Positions 29,765-38,429 of a stretch of DNA of 64,000 nt are shown here, piece by piece. Each line of letters begins with the position of its first letter. Within the stretch, counting starts at the first letter, position 1. Source of the DNA: Fibrobacterota bacterium (GTDB taxonomy: Bacteria > Fibrobacterota > Fibrobacteria > UBA11236); contig CANKII010000007.1 in NCBI GenBank assembly GCA_947482115.1, forward strand, positions 1 through 64,000, written 5' to 3'. Under the pieces are notes generated by a model that saw only the letters and a list, made by a program, of their open reading frames with translations, ran no database searches and had not been told where the DNA came from. The position numbers and the translations under genes are program-made.

Positions 29765-30196
29765 ATGTACGATCTGCTTCTCATCCTGCATTTCATTGGT
29801 ATCGCCCTCTCAGTTGGAACAGGCTTCGCCTTTATGGCCTTGGGAATTGGAACCAAGGACATGGCGCTTCCCGAACGGGGAGCTTTCATGCTCCGTGCAT
29901 TTGTGATTGCCCGCAATGGAAGCATCGGTCTTGTCTTGTTGCTCCTTTCCGGAATCGGAATGGTGATGATTCGTGGCGGGTTTGCGCTCCTCGATCAACA
30001 AATTGGCTGGGCCTTCAGGGTCAAAATGATTTTGGTGCTCGTCATTATCGGCTTGGTTGGTTACATGGAGTCCCTGATGAAAAAAGCCAAACGGAACAAA
30101 GGCGGTCCCGTGATGGCCAAAATTCCGAAAGTCGGTCCGGTCATCCTGTTTACGGCCCTGGCCACCATTGTATGTGCTGTGCTTTCCTTCCATTAA
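29765..30196 (+). CDS. Four-helix integral membrane protein (DUF2269/CopD-like)
   Basis: A 143-residue protein with four predicted transmembrane helices: LLILHFIGIALSVGTGFAFMAL, SIGLVLLLLSGIGMVMI, VKMILVLVIIGLVGYM and VILFTALATIVCAVL. The histidine in helix 1 followed by a small-residue-rich stretch resembles DUF2269/CopD/urate-oxidase-N-type proteins, some of which bind haem. The similarity is loose. The start at 29765 has AAAAGGAAAA upstream; longer readings would reach into the dnaE leader. A related-looking protein is encoded at 33440. Confidence 0.7.
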   Translation: MYDLLLILHFIGIALSVGTGFAFMALGIGTKDMALPERGAFMLRAFVIARNGSIGLVLLLLSGIGMVMIRGGFALLDQQIGWAFRVKMILVLVIIGLVGYMESLMKKAKRNKGGPVMAKIPKVGPVILFTALATIVCAVLSFH

Positions 30197-30237
30197 ATCC
30201 TCGTCCAAAGTTTTAACCACACCCGGAAAAATTTCAT

Positions 30238-31350
30238 ATGCCCGTTTCCAACGAACAAATTCTCGCCGCGTTGCGCCATGTGCGCGATCCCGACTTGCAC
30301 CGTGACATTGTCGATCTCGGCTTCGTTAAAAACATTGTCATTGAAGGCTCGACGGTTCGCTTCGACGTCGAATTGACAACACCGGCCTGCCCGGTGAAAG
30401 AAGATTTGAAACGTCAATGTGAGCACATGGTCAGGGCTCTTCCAGGAGTGGAAACAGTGGATGTGAATATGACCGCCCAAGCGGGAGGCGTCGGAGTGAA
30501 GGGTCAGCGCCCTGAATTATTGAAGAATGTGCGGCATATTCTGGCGGTGGCTTCCGGCAAGGGTGGCGTGGGTAAAAGCACGGCTACCGCTAATCTCGCC
30601 GTGGCCTTGGCCCGGACAGGCGCCAAAGTGGGTGTGATGGATGCCGACATTTACGGCCCCTCCATGAGCCTCATGTTCCGTGTGACCCAGTCTCCGGTGA
30701 TCAACGATGAAAAAAAACTTGTTCCGGTGACGGTATTGCGCGGTATCAAAGTCGTGTCCATGGCCATGTTCTCCGATGACGAGAAACCCGCGATTTGGCG
30801 TGGCCCCATGGTTTCCCAAATGATCCAGAACTTCGTGCACAATGTGGTTTGGGGTGAGCTGGATTATTTGCTGATAGACATGCCCCCGGGAACCGGTGAT
30901 GTCCAGCTGACCCTGACCCAAACGGCACCGCTTTCCGGCGGAATCATTCTCACCACGCCACAGGACGTAAGCGTGCTGGATGCCAAAAAGGGACTCAAAA
31001 TGTTCCAGGCGGTCTCGGTGCCCGTGCTGGGCATCGTTGAGAACATGAGTTATTTCATTTGTGACCAATGCACCAAGCGTCATTACATCTTCCGCCAGGG
31101 AGGGGGAAAGCGTATCGCCGAATCCCTCGGAGTGCCATTTTTAGGTGAAATCCCCATTGAACCCGCAGTAGCCGAAGATGGCGATATCGGAATGCCCGTT
31201 GTGGAACGCCATCCGGATTCACAAGCCTCTCTGGCTTATTGCCGAATTGCCGGGGAACTTGCAGCCTCTCTCTCAATCCTCACGGCTACCCAAGGGGATA
31301 TTTTGAGCGAATTTGATTTGAAATGGGAAGATTTGAAGGAGTTAGCATGA
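30238..31350 (+). CDS. mrp: Mrp/NBP35-family iron-sulfur cluster carrier ATPase
   Basis: A 370-residue protein. An N-terminal MIP18/DUF59 domain (about 1-85) is followed by a ParA-like P-loop ATPase with the deviant Walker A ASGKGGVGKST (about 105-115). The cluster-bridging CxxC is seen as CDQC in NMSYFICDQCTKRHYIF. It carries Fe-S clusters to apo-proteins. Its stop overlaps the DUF971 gene (ATGA), matching the plant protein HCF101, in which DUF59, P-loop and DUF971 are fused in this order. Confidence 0.94.
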   Translation: MPVSNEQILAALRHVRDPDLHRDIVDLGFVKNIVIEGSTVRFDVELTTPACPVKEDLKRQCEHMVRALPGVETVDVNMTAQAGGVGVKGQRPELLKNVRHILAVASGKGGVGKSTATANLAVALARTGAKVGVMDADIYGPSMSLMFRVTQSPVINDEKKLVPVTVLRGIKVVSMAMFSDDEKPAIWRGPMVSQMIQNFVHNVVWGELDYLLIDMPPGTGDVQLTLTQTAPLSGGIILTTPQDVSVLDAKKGLKMFQAVSVPVLGIVENMSYFICDQCTKRHYIFRQGGGKRIAESLGVPFLGEIPIEPAVAEDGDIGMPVVERHPDSQASLAYCRIAGELAASLSILTATQGDILSEFDLKWEDLKELA

Positions 31351-31646
31351 TCGCCCCTTCTGCCATAGGAAAAAAAGGCAATAACCTCATCATGGTTGAC
31401 TGGAATGATGGGTTGCGTTCGGAATATGAAACCCGCAAATTGCGGTTAAACTGTCCTTGCGCGGCATGTGTCAACGAGTGGACCGGCGAGAAAATGCTCA
31501 ATCCCAGTGCAATTTCAAAAGAGATTTGGCCCGTTCGATTATTTTCGGTGGGGCGTTATGCCATGGGTGTGCAATGGAGTGACGGGCATTCCACGGGAAT
31601 TTTCTCCTACGATTATTTGCGCCGTTTGACGGCATCCGGACGATAA
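31347..31646 (+). CDS. DUF971 protein, partner of Mrp
   Basis: A 99-residue DUF971 domain protein with signature KLRLNCPCAACVNEWTGE and PVRLFSVGRYAMGVQWSDGHSTGIFSYDYL. DUF971 also occurs fused to Mrp (HCF101) and at the N-terminus of gamma-butyrobetaine hydroxylases. The start at 31347 overlaps the mrp stop by 4 bp and has GAAGGAG upstream. The cysteine pair CPCAAC could hold metal or an Fe-S cluster. A role in Fe-S transfer is inferred from the gene fusion and coupling. Confidence 0.88.
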   Translation: MIAPSAIGKKGNNLIMVDWNDGLRSEYETRKLRLNCPCAACVNEWTGEKMLNPSAISKEIWPVRLFSVGRYAMGVQWSDGHSTGIFSYDYLRRLTASGR

Positions 31647-31704
31647 CGCCTTGAGAAGCCATGAATCGGGAGTGTAGATTTCTCTCTGGAGAGAGGGCGC
31701 CTTT

Positions 31705-32535
31705 GTGGTAAACCCGAGTGAGCAACTTTATTTTCGCGACCTGTATCGGTACCATGTCCTGACTCCGGATGAGGAGAAGGATTTGGTTGTCCGTGTCAAG
31801 GATGGCGATCCATCTGCCCTGAACCCTCTGGTTCTGGGGAATCTCCGCTTTGTAGTCTCCATTGCCCGCCGTTATCAGGGGAAAGGCCTCTCACTGCTGG
31901 AATTGATCAACGAAGGCAATCTCGGTCTTTACAAGGCTGCCAAACGCTATGATCCCTCGCGTGAAGTCAAGTTCATTTCCTACGCAGTCTGGTGGATACG
32001 CCAGTCCATCCAAAAGGCATTGTTCGAACAAGTGGGTGCCGTCCGCATCCCGCCCAACAAACTGGCGCTGGTAAACCGGTTCAAAAAGTCCCTGTTGCAA
32101 AACGGCGGCAATTACGAGCGTACCGTGTCCCAGCCGGAATTCCATGACAATGAACGCGAAATTGCCGAGGTCATGGAAAAAATCGCCGATGTGTCGCTTA
32201 ATGCGCCCATTGGCGGAGAATCCGACGGCCGTGATCCTGTCACCACCTTGCTGGATGTTTTGGGCAGCGAAGGCAGTCAGGAATCGGATGCCGAAAAAGC
32301 CGAGCTCTGCAATGTTCTCGACTCGGTGCTCGGGCAGATGTCCGAACGCGAGGAGAAAGTGTTGCGTATGTATTACGGCATCAACTACGCCCGCGAATTC
32401 ACCCTCGATGAAATCGGTAAAGAATTGAAGTTGACGCGTGAACGCGTCCGCCAAATCAAGAACAAGTCCCTTCGCAAATTGCTGCGTTCCAAGGAATCCA
32501 AGGAAAGGCTGATGCCTTTCGTCAGCGGCCGTTAA
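31705..32535 (+). CDS. RNA polymerase sigma-70 factor, short RpoD type
   Basis: A 276-residue sigma factor with regions 1.2, 2, 3 and 4 and no region 1.1, as in Bacteroidota-type RpoD. Region 2 reads LRFVVSIARRYQGKGLSLLELINEGNLGLYKAA, with the 2.4 helix ISYAVWWIRQSIQKAL. Region 4.2 is FTLDEIGKELKLTRERVRQIKNKSLRKL. The GTG start follows GGAGAGAGGG. It could be the housekeeping sigma or a close group 2 paralogue; the window cannot decide. Confidence 0.92.
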   Translation: MVNPSEQLYFRDLYRYHVLTPDEEKDLVVRVKDGDPSALNPLVLGNLRFVVSIARRYQGKGLSLLELINEGNLGLYKAAKRYDPSREVKFISYAVWWIRQSIQKALFEQVGAVRIPPNKLALVNRFKKSLLQNGGNYERTVSQPEFHDNEREIAEVMEKIADVSLNAPIGGESDGRDPVTTLLDVLGSEGSQESDAEKAELCNVLDSVLGQMSEREEKVLRMYYGINYAREFTLDEIGKELKLTRERVRQIKNKSLRKLLRSKESKERLMPFVSGR

Positions 32536-32556
32536 TCCTCCCTGTTTTCATATCCC

Positions 32557-33378
32557 TTGTCTAGTTCGTTGCGCAATGTTCTCATCACCGGAGCCAGCTC
32601 CGGCATCGGGCTGGCGATGGCCAGACTGCTGGCATCACGCGGATACAACGTGGTCGGCACCTGCCGACGTCCCGAATCGATTCCGCCCATTCCCGGCGTC
32701 CATCTTATCGCCATGGAGCAATCGGATCCGGCATCGATCGATCGTGGATTTGCGGAAGCGGTCAAACAATTGGGTCACATCGATGTCTTGATCAACAATG
32801 CGGGCACGGGGGAATTGGGCGCGGTGGAGGATACTTCGCTTGAAGAAGCGCGCCGCATGTTTGAGGTGAATTATTTCTCAATGGTGCAATTGACGAAGCT
32901 TTGCCTGCCGGGCATGCGGGAGCGAAAGTCCGGTGCGATTCTTCAAATGGGCTCCATTGTGTTTTCCCTGCAATTTCCCTTCAAGGCCCAGTATTGCGCC
33001 AGCAAGGCTGCACTTTCCGCTTTCTCCCTGTCCTTACGCCATGAAGTTTATCCATACGGAATCCGGGTGCATCTCTTTGAACCGGGATGGGTGCGCAGCG
33101 AGTTTCATAGCCGGTTGCAGCCGGTGCAGCGACCGGGTTCCCTGTACGCTTCCCGGCTGGAACCGTTTCTGGATTTCTCCAGAGATACCGATCCAAGCAT
33201 TCCGGGCGGGGAAGAGGTTGCCCAAATCATTCTCAAAACACTGGAAAATGCCAGGGCTCCGGTTCGCATTGCCGTCGGTGCCGAAGCGCGGAAATTTTTC
33301 CTTGTCAGCCGTTTTCTTTCACATCACATGCTGGACAGGATATTGCGTTGGAAACTTTCCCGAAAACAAACCCTGTAA
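32557..33378 (+). CDS. Short-chain dehydrogenase/reductase
   Basis: A 273-residue SDR enzyme. The cofactor motif is TGASSGIG (about 11-18), NNAG is near residue 80, and the catalytic YxxxK is YCASK (about 148). Arg after the second strand (TCRRPES) suggests NADP(H). The TTG start lies 21 bp after the sigma factor stop. The substrate is unknown. Confidence 0.88.
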   Translation: MSSSLRNVLITGASSGIGLAMARLLASRGYNVVGTCRRPESIPPIPGVHLIAMEQSDPASIDRGFAEAVKQLGHIDVLINNAGTGELGAVEDTSLEEARRMFEVNYFSMVQLTKLCLPGMRERKSGAILQMGSIVFSLQFPFKAQYCASKAALSAFSLSLRHEVYPYGIRVHLFEPGWVRSEFHSRLQPVQRPGSLYASRLEPFLDFSRDTDPSIPGGEEVAQIILKTLENARAPVRIAVGAEARKFFLVSRFLSHHMLDRILRWKLSRKQTL

Positions 33379-33439
33379 GGTTGCCGGTTCTTATATTCTT
33401 TGCCATTAAGTCAATCCATTCCGAACAAGGAGAAACAAC

Positions 33440-34132
33440 ATGCAATGGGCTCTTTTTAATTCCGAAGGACTCTTATTCCTGCTCCGTTGGGGCCACTTCA
33501 TTTTTGGCATTGCTTGGATTGGAATGCTCTGGTATTTCAATTTCGTCCAGGGTCCTTTCTTCGCTGAAACGGATGCGGCTTCCAAAACCGCCGCCACCCA
33601 GAAACTGGTGCCGAGAGCCCTGTGGTATTTTCGCTGGGGAGCCATGGGAACTTTCCTCACAGGCTGGTTGATCATTTTGATTCGCGTGAGCCAGAATGGA
33701 ATGGAACTGCTTTCCACCAAATGGGGCGTGACCATTCTTACCGGAGCCATCATGGGAACCGTCATGTGGTTCAATGTCTGGTTTGTCATCTGGCCCCGGC
33801 AGAAAAAAGTCATTGCTGCCGCCAATGGCGAACAGGTGGACGGCCTTCCAGCCCTTGCCCGCCGCGCCTTTTTGGCCTCCCGCACGAACACCTTGCTTTC
33901 CGTTCCCCTGTTGTTTTTCATGGGAGCGGCCACACATCTCAATGTGCGTGAACCCAGTCGTGCAGGGATATGGTTCGGAGCGATTCTGGCCATTGTTTTA
34001 TTGATCGAAATCAACGCCCTGACAGCCGACAAAGGTTCCACCACCAAGCCCATTGAAAAGGTCAAGGGTGTGATTCACAGCGGTTTGGCCCTGTCTGCCA
34101 TGTTGTATGTGCTAATGGAATTGATTTTTTAA
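33440..34132 (+). CDS. PuuD/urate-oxidase-N-like integral membrane protein
   Basis: A 230-residue membrane protein with about six helices. It begins LLFLLRWGHFIFGIAWIGMLWYFNF and contains WYFRWGAMGTFLTGW and MWFNVWFVIWPRQKK, the pattern of the membrane part of PuuD-type urate hydroxylases (Urate_ox_N). The cytochrome c domain of true PuuD is absent, so urate oxidation should not be assumed. AAGGAG lies 8 nt before the ATG. A palindromic repeat follows immediately downstream. Confidence 0.75.
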   Translation: MQWALFNSEGLLFLLRWGHFIFGIAWIGMLWYFNFVQGPFFAETDAASKTAATQKLVPRALWYFRWGAMGTFLTGWLIILIRVSQNGMELLSTKWGVTILTGAIMGTVMWFNVWFVIWPRQKKVIAAANGEQVDGLPALARRAFLASRTNTLLSVPLLFFMGAATHLNVREPSRAGIWFGAILAIVLLIEINALTADKGSTTKPIEKVKGVIHSGLALSAMLYVLMELIF

Positions 34133-34146
34133 ATGTTTTGATTTGT

Positions 34147-34182
34147 CCTTGTAGGGGCAACCGGCCAGTTGCCCCTACAAGG
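34147..34182. repeat. Palindromic element A2 (GTAGGGGC family)
   Basis: Perfect 15-bp arms CCTTGTAGGGGCAAC (34147-34161) and GTTGCCCCTACAAGG (34168-34182) around a 6-nt centre. It lies between two convergent genes. The TAG inside its right arm, read on the minus strand, is the stop codon of the VanZ-like gene. Confidence 0.88.
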
Positions 34183-34627
34183 ATTCGCGATTCATAAAAA
34201 CTGAAAACAGTACCCCAATCATTCCACCTGTTGTATTTCCAATCACATCACTGACGGTTGCAAACCGTGTTTCTGTGAATAGCTGCAGAAATTCGATAAG
34301 GATGCTGAAAAGGCATGCCAGCAAAACCAACAGTAGGGGTCGGGTTATCCGACCCCTACTGTTGGAAAATTTGTCGCCCATGGCCCTGTATCCAAAAAAA
34401 CCGAACGGAAAAAACAAGGCCAGATTAATGGGGTAGTCCGCCAGATTGCGCTTGGAAACGGTGTGATTGCTGAAGACAATCTTGGGAAAACGTTGAATGT
34501 GTTCCGTGCGAAACCGGAAATATTCCGCATTGAAGTGGTAGCGGAAGGGAAACTGGGTGGCCGCCAGCAGGAAGAGCGCATAAGCCACCCACAAAATCCG
34601 CCATTCTTTTAAAGACAGTTTCGGCAT
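34175..34627 (-). CDS. VanZ-like membrane protein with in-frame palindrome
   Basis: A protein of about 150 residues with VanZ-family features: hydrophobic helices (ILWVAYALFLLAATQFPF, then LALFFPFGFFGY and LLLVLLACLFSILIEFLQLF) and the signature ETRFATVSDVIGNTTGGMIG. VanZ was first known from teicoplanin resistance, but most homologues have no proven role. Palindrome A3 sits inside the gene and is translated as NSRGRITRPLLL, in the loop before the third helix. Palindrome A2 supplies the stop. The start at 34627 is chosen because a longer reading would overlap the divergent oxidase gene; it is not fixed by a ribosome site. Confidence 0.72.
   Translation of the reverse strand: MPKLSLKEWRILWVAYALFLLAATQFPFRYHFNAEYFRFRTEHIQRFPKIVFSNHTVSKRNLADYPINLALFFPFGFFGYRAMGDKFSNSRGRITRPLLLVLLACLFSILIEFLQLFTETRFATVSDVIGNTTGGMIGVLFSVFMNRESL
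34327..34365. repeat. Palindromic element A3, inside the VanZ-like gene
   Basis: Perfect 17-bp arms CCAACAGTAGGGGTCGG (34327-34343) and CCGACCCCTACTGTTGG (34349-34365) with loop GTTAT. It is 39 bp long, a multiple of three, and keeps the minus-strand gene open. Confidence 0.88.
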
Positions 34628-34651
34628 GCCGAGCAAAGGTAACTTTGGCGC

Positions 34652-35851
34652 ATGGCTTATGATCTCGTTGTGGCCGGTGGCGGCATTGTGGGACTCGCTT
34701 CCGCGTGGCGAATCCTGCAGCGATCTCCCCATCTGCGCCTGCTCCTGATTGAAAAGGAAGACGGACTGGCGCGGCATCAAACCGGTCGCAATAGCGGCGT
34801 TTTGCATTCCGGCATTTATTACAAACCCGGAAGTTCCAAAGCCGTTTTGTGCCGTGAAGGATATGCCGAAATGTTGGAGTTTGCGCGCACTTACGGCGTG
34901 GCACACGAAGTATGCGGCAAGGTGATTGTGGCGACCCGCGAGGAGGAACTTTCCCGTCTCGCGGATTTGGAAGATAAGTCTGTTCGGAATGGTTTACGGG
35001 GCGTGCAACGTCTCGATGCAAATCAACTTCGTGAGATAGAACCGCATGCAAACGGGTTGGCGGCATTACATGTGACGGAAACCGGCATCATTGATTTTTC
35101 CGAAGTGTGCGCCAGACTGGCGGATGAGATTCAGAAGATGGGGGGAGAGATTCGGTTGGGAGAATCTCTCGTTGCCATCAGTGGAGTTCGCGGAAATAAA
35201 TCGATTACAACGAATCGCAATCAATATGTGACTTCCTTTTTTCTGAATTGCACGGGGTTGCACAGCGACCGCATTGCCAGATTGGAAGGATTGACTCCGG
35301 ACATGGCCATCATACCCTTCCGCGGGGAATACTTTGCTTTCAAACCGGATGCACCGAAGTTGGTTCGGAATCTGATTTATCCGGTTCCCGATCCTGCCTT
35401 TCCATTTCTCGGAGTTCATTTCACCCGCATGGTTCACGGCGGAGTGGAATGCGGACCCAATGCGGTGCTGGCTTTGGGCCGTGAAGCCTATGGCAGGTTT
35501 CAAGTTCATCCGGGAGAGGCACTGGAAATCTTTCGCAACCCGGGTTTTCGGGTTCTGGCAGGAAGACATTGGCGCATGGGACTGGTAGAATTTCAAAGGT
35601 CCTGGTCGAAAACATCTTTCACCAAAGCGCTTCAACGGCTGGTTCCCGCAGTCACTTCGTCCATGCTGGTTCCCCGTGCGGCTGGAATCAGGGCTCAGGC
35701 CTTGCGAAAAGATGGGACTTTGGTGGACGACTTCGAATTCGCCGAAGGGGATGGCAGTTTGCATGTCCTCAATGCGCCCTCGCCTGCGGCCACAGCCGCC
35801 TTGGCCATTGGGTCCCGAATTGCGCTCCAATTCGAGTCCCTGCGGAAATAG
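34652..35851 (+). CDS. lhgO: L-2-hydroxyglutarate oxidase family FAD oxidoreductase
   Basis: A 399-residue DAO-family flavoprotein. The FAD-binding motif is VVAGGGIVGLASAW (about 6-19), and the LhgO-specific stretch GRNSGVLHSGIYYKPGS follows near residue 48. Length and motifs match L-2-hydroxyglutarate oxidase/dehydrogenase, which returns L-2-hydroxyglutarate to 2-oxoglutarate. It is divergent from the VanZ-like gene with only 24 bp between starts. Confidence 0.88.
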   Translation: MAYDLVVAGGGIVGLASAWRILQRSPHLRLLLIEKEDGLARHQTGRNSGVLHSGIYYKPGSSKAVLCREGYAEMLEFARTYGVAHEVCGKVIVATREEELSRLADLEDKSVRNGLRGVQRLDANQLREIEPHANGLAALHVTETGIIDFSEVCARLADEIQKMGGEIRLGESLVAISGVRGNKSITTNRNQYVTSFFLNCTGLHSDRIARLEGLTPDMAIIPFRGEYFAFKPDAPKLVRNLIYPVPDPAFPFLGVHFTRMVHGGVECGPNAVLALGREAYGRFQVHPGEALEIFRNPGFRVLAGRHWRMGLVEFQRSWSKTSFTKALQRLVPAVTSSMLVPRAAGIRAQALRKDGTLVDDFEFAEGDGSLHVLNAPSPAATAALAIGSRIALQFESLRK

Positions 35852-35899
35852 ATTTGGTATTTTTCCTCGCCTAAGTTTTACACCTCAAAGGAGCCTATC

Positions 35900-37141
35900 G
35901 TGGCAGCGAAGTTGTTTGAGCCCAAACACATGAAACTCAGTGTTCTCACCGCCGCGTTGCAGGAATTGACGCCGCGTGCCAAGCGCGACCCCGATCCGGA
36001 TCTCGCCATTGAGGAATGGCTGCAGTTCTCCAAGGACATCGGTTCGCCGAACATCCAGCTTTCTTCCGCCCTGCACCCTTCCGAAAGCGACGTCCCTGCC
36101 GAAGCCTTGCTCGATCCCGTGGCCAATACTTTGGATTTGCGTCAGCCCTTCACCAAGGAACGGGCAGCGCGCGTTCATGCGGCCATGAAGGCGACCGGCG
36201 TGGGACTTTCCGACGTGTCTTATTTCGACAACATGCTCCATCCGGACAAAGCCATCCGCCAGAAGAAATACGACTTCATGTACCGTGTATTTGACGCTGC
36301 GGCCTTGTTGGGAACCGATGCGGTATGTGGTTTCGTGGGCCGCAACTATGACATCGACATGGACCCGAACCTTGAAATGTTCGAAGAGTGTTTCGTTCCC
36401 ATGTTGAAGGAAGCCAAGGCTCGTGGTCTGATCTATCGTGTGGAGCAATGCCCCATGCCCGGTTGGAACGTGACCGACAAATGGCACAACAACATCGCTT
36501 ATGCGCCCGGCCCATGGATTGCATTACACAAGATTTGCGAAAAGCATGGAGTCGGTGATCAATTCCGAATCCATTACGATCCGTCGCACTCGATTCTGAT
36601 GGGAATGGACACGCGTTCCATTTTCCAATATCTCAAGGACACGGGTTACAACTTCCTCATCGCCGGATTTCATGTGAAGGGACAGGTTGTCGACTCCAAA
36701 GGTGTGTCAGCTTGGGGATATGGCGGACAAACCATGCAGCGCGGTGACTGGATCAACGGCAAGCCGTCCCCCAATGCCGCAGACCATGTCAATGCGTGGA
36801 AGAAGCAAGTCATCCTGGCTGAGCATGAATTACCGGGAACCGCGAAACACGACCCGCTGGCGTATTTGCAGAATCGCACCGTGGACTGGTTGGATCATCA
36901 ACTCGCTGCACGCGAATTGCTCAACATTGATGCGGCGAATACCTATCTCGTGGTCGAACACGAATATCCCAAGGCGCGCATTCAGGACAAGTCCAAGCTG
37001 GCTCCGATTCTCAAGGGTTCTCTCGCTTTCACCAAGGCCATTGACGAGGCGGCGGCGGCGATGTTCGCCTTGCAGAATGAAGTATTGGCCTCGCAGGGCA
37101 TTCCCGTGCAGGGCTTTGGCCGCGAAGCGTATCGATCCTAA
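35900..37141 (+). CDS. Xylose-isomerase-like TIM-barrel protein
   Basis: A 413-residue sugar isomerase/epimerase-like TIM barrel. Likely metal and substrate positions include [22 protein letters not shown] and [10 protein letters not shown], which place Glu, Asp/His and His at barrel strand ends as in AP-endonuclease-2-type sugar isomerases. The start has AAAGGAG upstream. Two Gfo/Idh/MocA dehydrogenases follow in the same direction, so the three probably handle one sugar, sugar acid or cyclitol. The substrate is not known. Confidence 0.82.
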   Translation: MAAKLFEPKHMKLSVLTAALQELTPRAKRDPDPDLAIEEWLQFSKDIGSPNIQLSSALHPSESDVPAEALLDPVANTLDLRQPFTKERAARVHAAMKATGVGLSDVSYFDNMLHPDKAIRQKKYDFMYRVFDAAALLGTDAVCGFVGRNYDIDMDPNLEMFEECFVPMLKEAKARGLIYRVEQCPMPGWNVTDKWHNNIAYAPGPWIALHKICEKHGVGDQFRIHYDPSHSILMGMDTRSIFQYLKDTGYNFLIAGFHVKGQVVDSKGVSAWGYGGQTMQRGDWINGKPSPNAADHVNAWKKQVILAEHELPGTAKHDPLAYLQNRTVDWLDHQLAARELLNIDAANTYLVVEHEYPKARIQDKSKLAPILKGSLAFTKAIDEAAAAMFALQNEVLASQGIPVQGFGREAYRS

Positions 37142-37148
37142 CCCCATA

Positions 37149-37185
37149 GACCGGTAGGGGTGGGGTTATCCCGCCCCTACCGGTC
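37149..37185. repeat. Palindromic element A4 (GTAGGGGC family)
   Basis: 16-bp arms GACCGGTAGGGGTGGG (37149-37164) and CCCGCCCCTACCGGTC (37170-37185) with one T-G wobble and loop GTTAT, the same loop as A3. It is intergenic, 7 bp after the isomerase-like gene. Confidence 0.88.
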
Positions 37186-37207
37186 CCACAATCAAAGGAA
37201 CAATATC

Positions 37208-38362
37208 ATGGCACAGAGAAAACTCAGAGGCGGAATGGTGGGTGGCGGCACAGGAGCCTTTATCGGCCCAGTGCATCGCATGGCGGCGACATTGGATGCC
37301 GAAGCGGAATTTGTCGCTGGCGCGTTCTCGCGCGATCCCGTGAAATCGAAAAAGTCTGGTGAGGAACTGGGACTTGATTCGTCCCGCGTTTATGCCAGCT
37401 ATCAGGAAATGGCGGAAAAGGAAGCCAAGCTTCCGGCGGACAAACGCATCGATTTTGTTTCCATCGTCGTTCCCAACAACGGGCATTTCGCCGTGGCGAA
37501 AAATTTTCTGGAATCCGGTTTCAATGTGATTTGCGACAAGCCCATGACCACGACCCTTGCAGATGCAAAGACCTTGCAAAAGCTCGCGGCCAAGTCCGGA
37601 AAAGTTTTTGTGCTCACGCATAATTATACCGGCTATCCCATGGTCAAGCAGGCGCGTCACATGGTGAAAAGCGGCATGCTGGGCAAGATCAACAAGGTGG
37701 TTTGTGAATATCCGCAGGGATGGATGAGCGGTCTCATCACCAATCCTGGCAGCTCCCTGAGCATGTGGCGCATGGATCCAAAAATTTCCGGCGGCTCGGG
37801 TTGCATGGGTGATCTGGGCACTCATGGTGAAAACTTGATCCGTTACATCACCGGTTTGGAAATCGATGAAGTGTGCGCCGATCTCACCACCTTCGTCAAA
37901 GGCAACGGCCTTGAAGATGATGGCAATTTGCTGTTGCATTTCAAAGGCGGCGCGCGTGGTATCCTCTATGCTTCACAGATTTCGGCAGGCGAGGAAAATC
38001 CGTTGAGCATCCGTGTTTACGGGACCAAAATGGGTCTCGAATGGAAACAGGAAGACCCGAATTACCTGATTGTGAAAGATCCCGCCGGGACGCAAACCCG
38101 CTGGTCCAAAGGCAACACCAATCTTTGCAAGGAAGCGCTGGCTGCCGGTCGATTGATTTGGGGCCACCCGGACGGATACATTGAGGCGTTCGCGAACATT
38201 TATCGTGAAGCCTATCGTGCGATTCGTGCGGAACTGGCCGGAAAGAAAATTCCGGTTTGCGATTATCCGACGACAGAAGACGGTGTTATTGGCGTGGCGT
38301 TCATCAACGCTTTGCTTGCGAGCAGCAAGTCAAAGTCTAAATGGACGAAGATGAAAGTTTAA
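37208..38362 (+). CDS. Gfo/Idh/MocA-family oxidoreductase 1
   Basis: A 384-residue NAD(P)-dependent dehydrogenase. The N-terminal Rossmann fold is GGMVGGGTGAFIGPVHR, the nucleotide-domain end has the family EKP-like motif as CDKPMTTTLADA (about 112), and the GNH-like catalytic area reads GDLGTHGENLIRYITG. The start at 37208 has AAAGGAAC upstream; an earlier reading would begin inside palindrome A4. It follows the TIM-barrel isomerase. Confidence 0.88.
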   Translation: MAQRKLRGGMVGGGTGAFIGPVHRMAATLDAEAEFVAGAFSRDPVKSKKSGEELGLDSSRVYASYQEMAEKEAKLPADKRIDFVSIVVPNNGHFAVAKNFLESGFNVICDKPMTTTLADAKTLQKLAAKSGKVFVLTHNYTGYPMVKQARHMVKSGMLGKINKVVCEYPQGWMSGLITNPGSSLSMWRMDPKISGGSGCMGDLGTHGENLIRYITGLEIDEVCADLTTFVKGNGLEDDGNLLLHFKGGARGILYASQISAGEENPLSIRVYGTKMGLEWKQEDPNYLIVKDPAGTQTRWSKGNTNLCKEALAAGRLIWGHPDGYIEAFANIYREAYRAIRAELAGKKIPVCDYPTTEDGVIGVAFINALLASSKSKSKWTKMKV

Positions 38363-38429
38363 GCTCGCACTTCGACTACGCTCAATGTGCGAAAATTTCT
38401 GTCGAAATAAGATCAAGAAGGAGTGATAT

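Noticed and set aside
33440-34132. Calling this protein a urate hydroxylase
   Set aside because: Only the membrane part resembles PuuD; the cytochrome c domain and any purine-degradation neighbours are absent.
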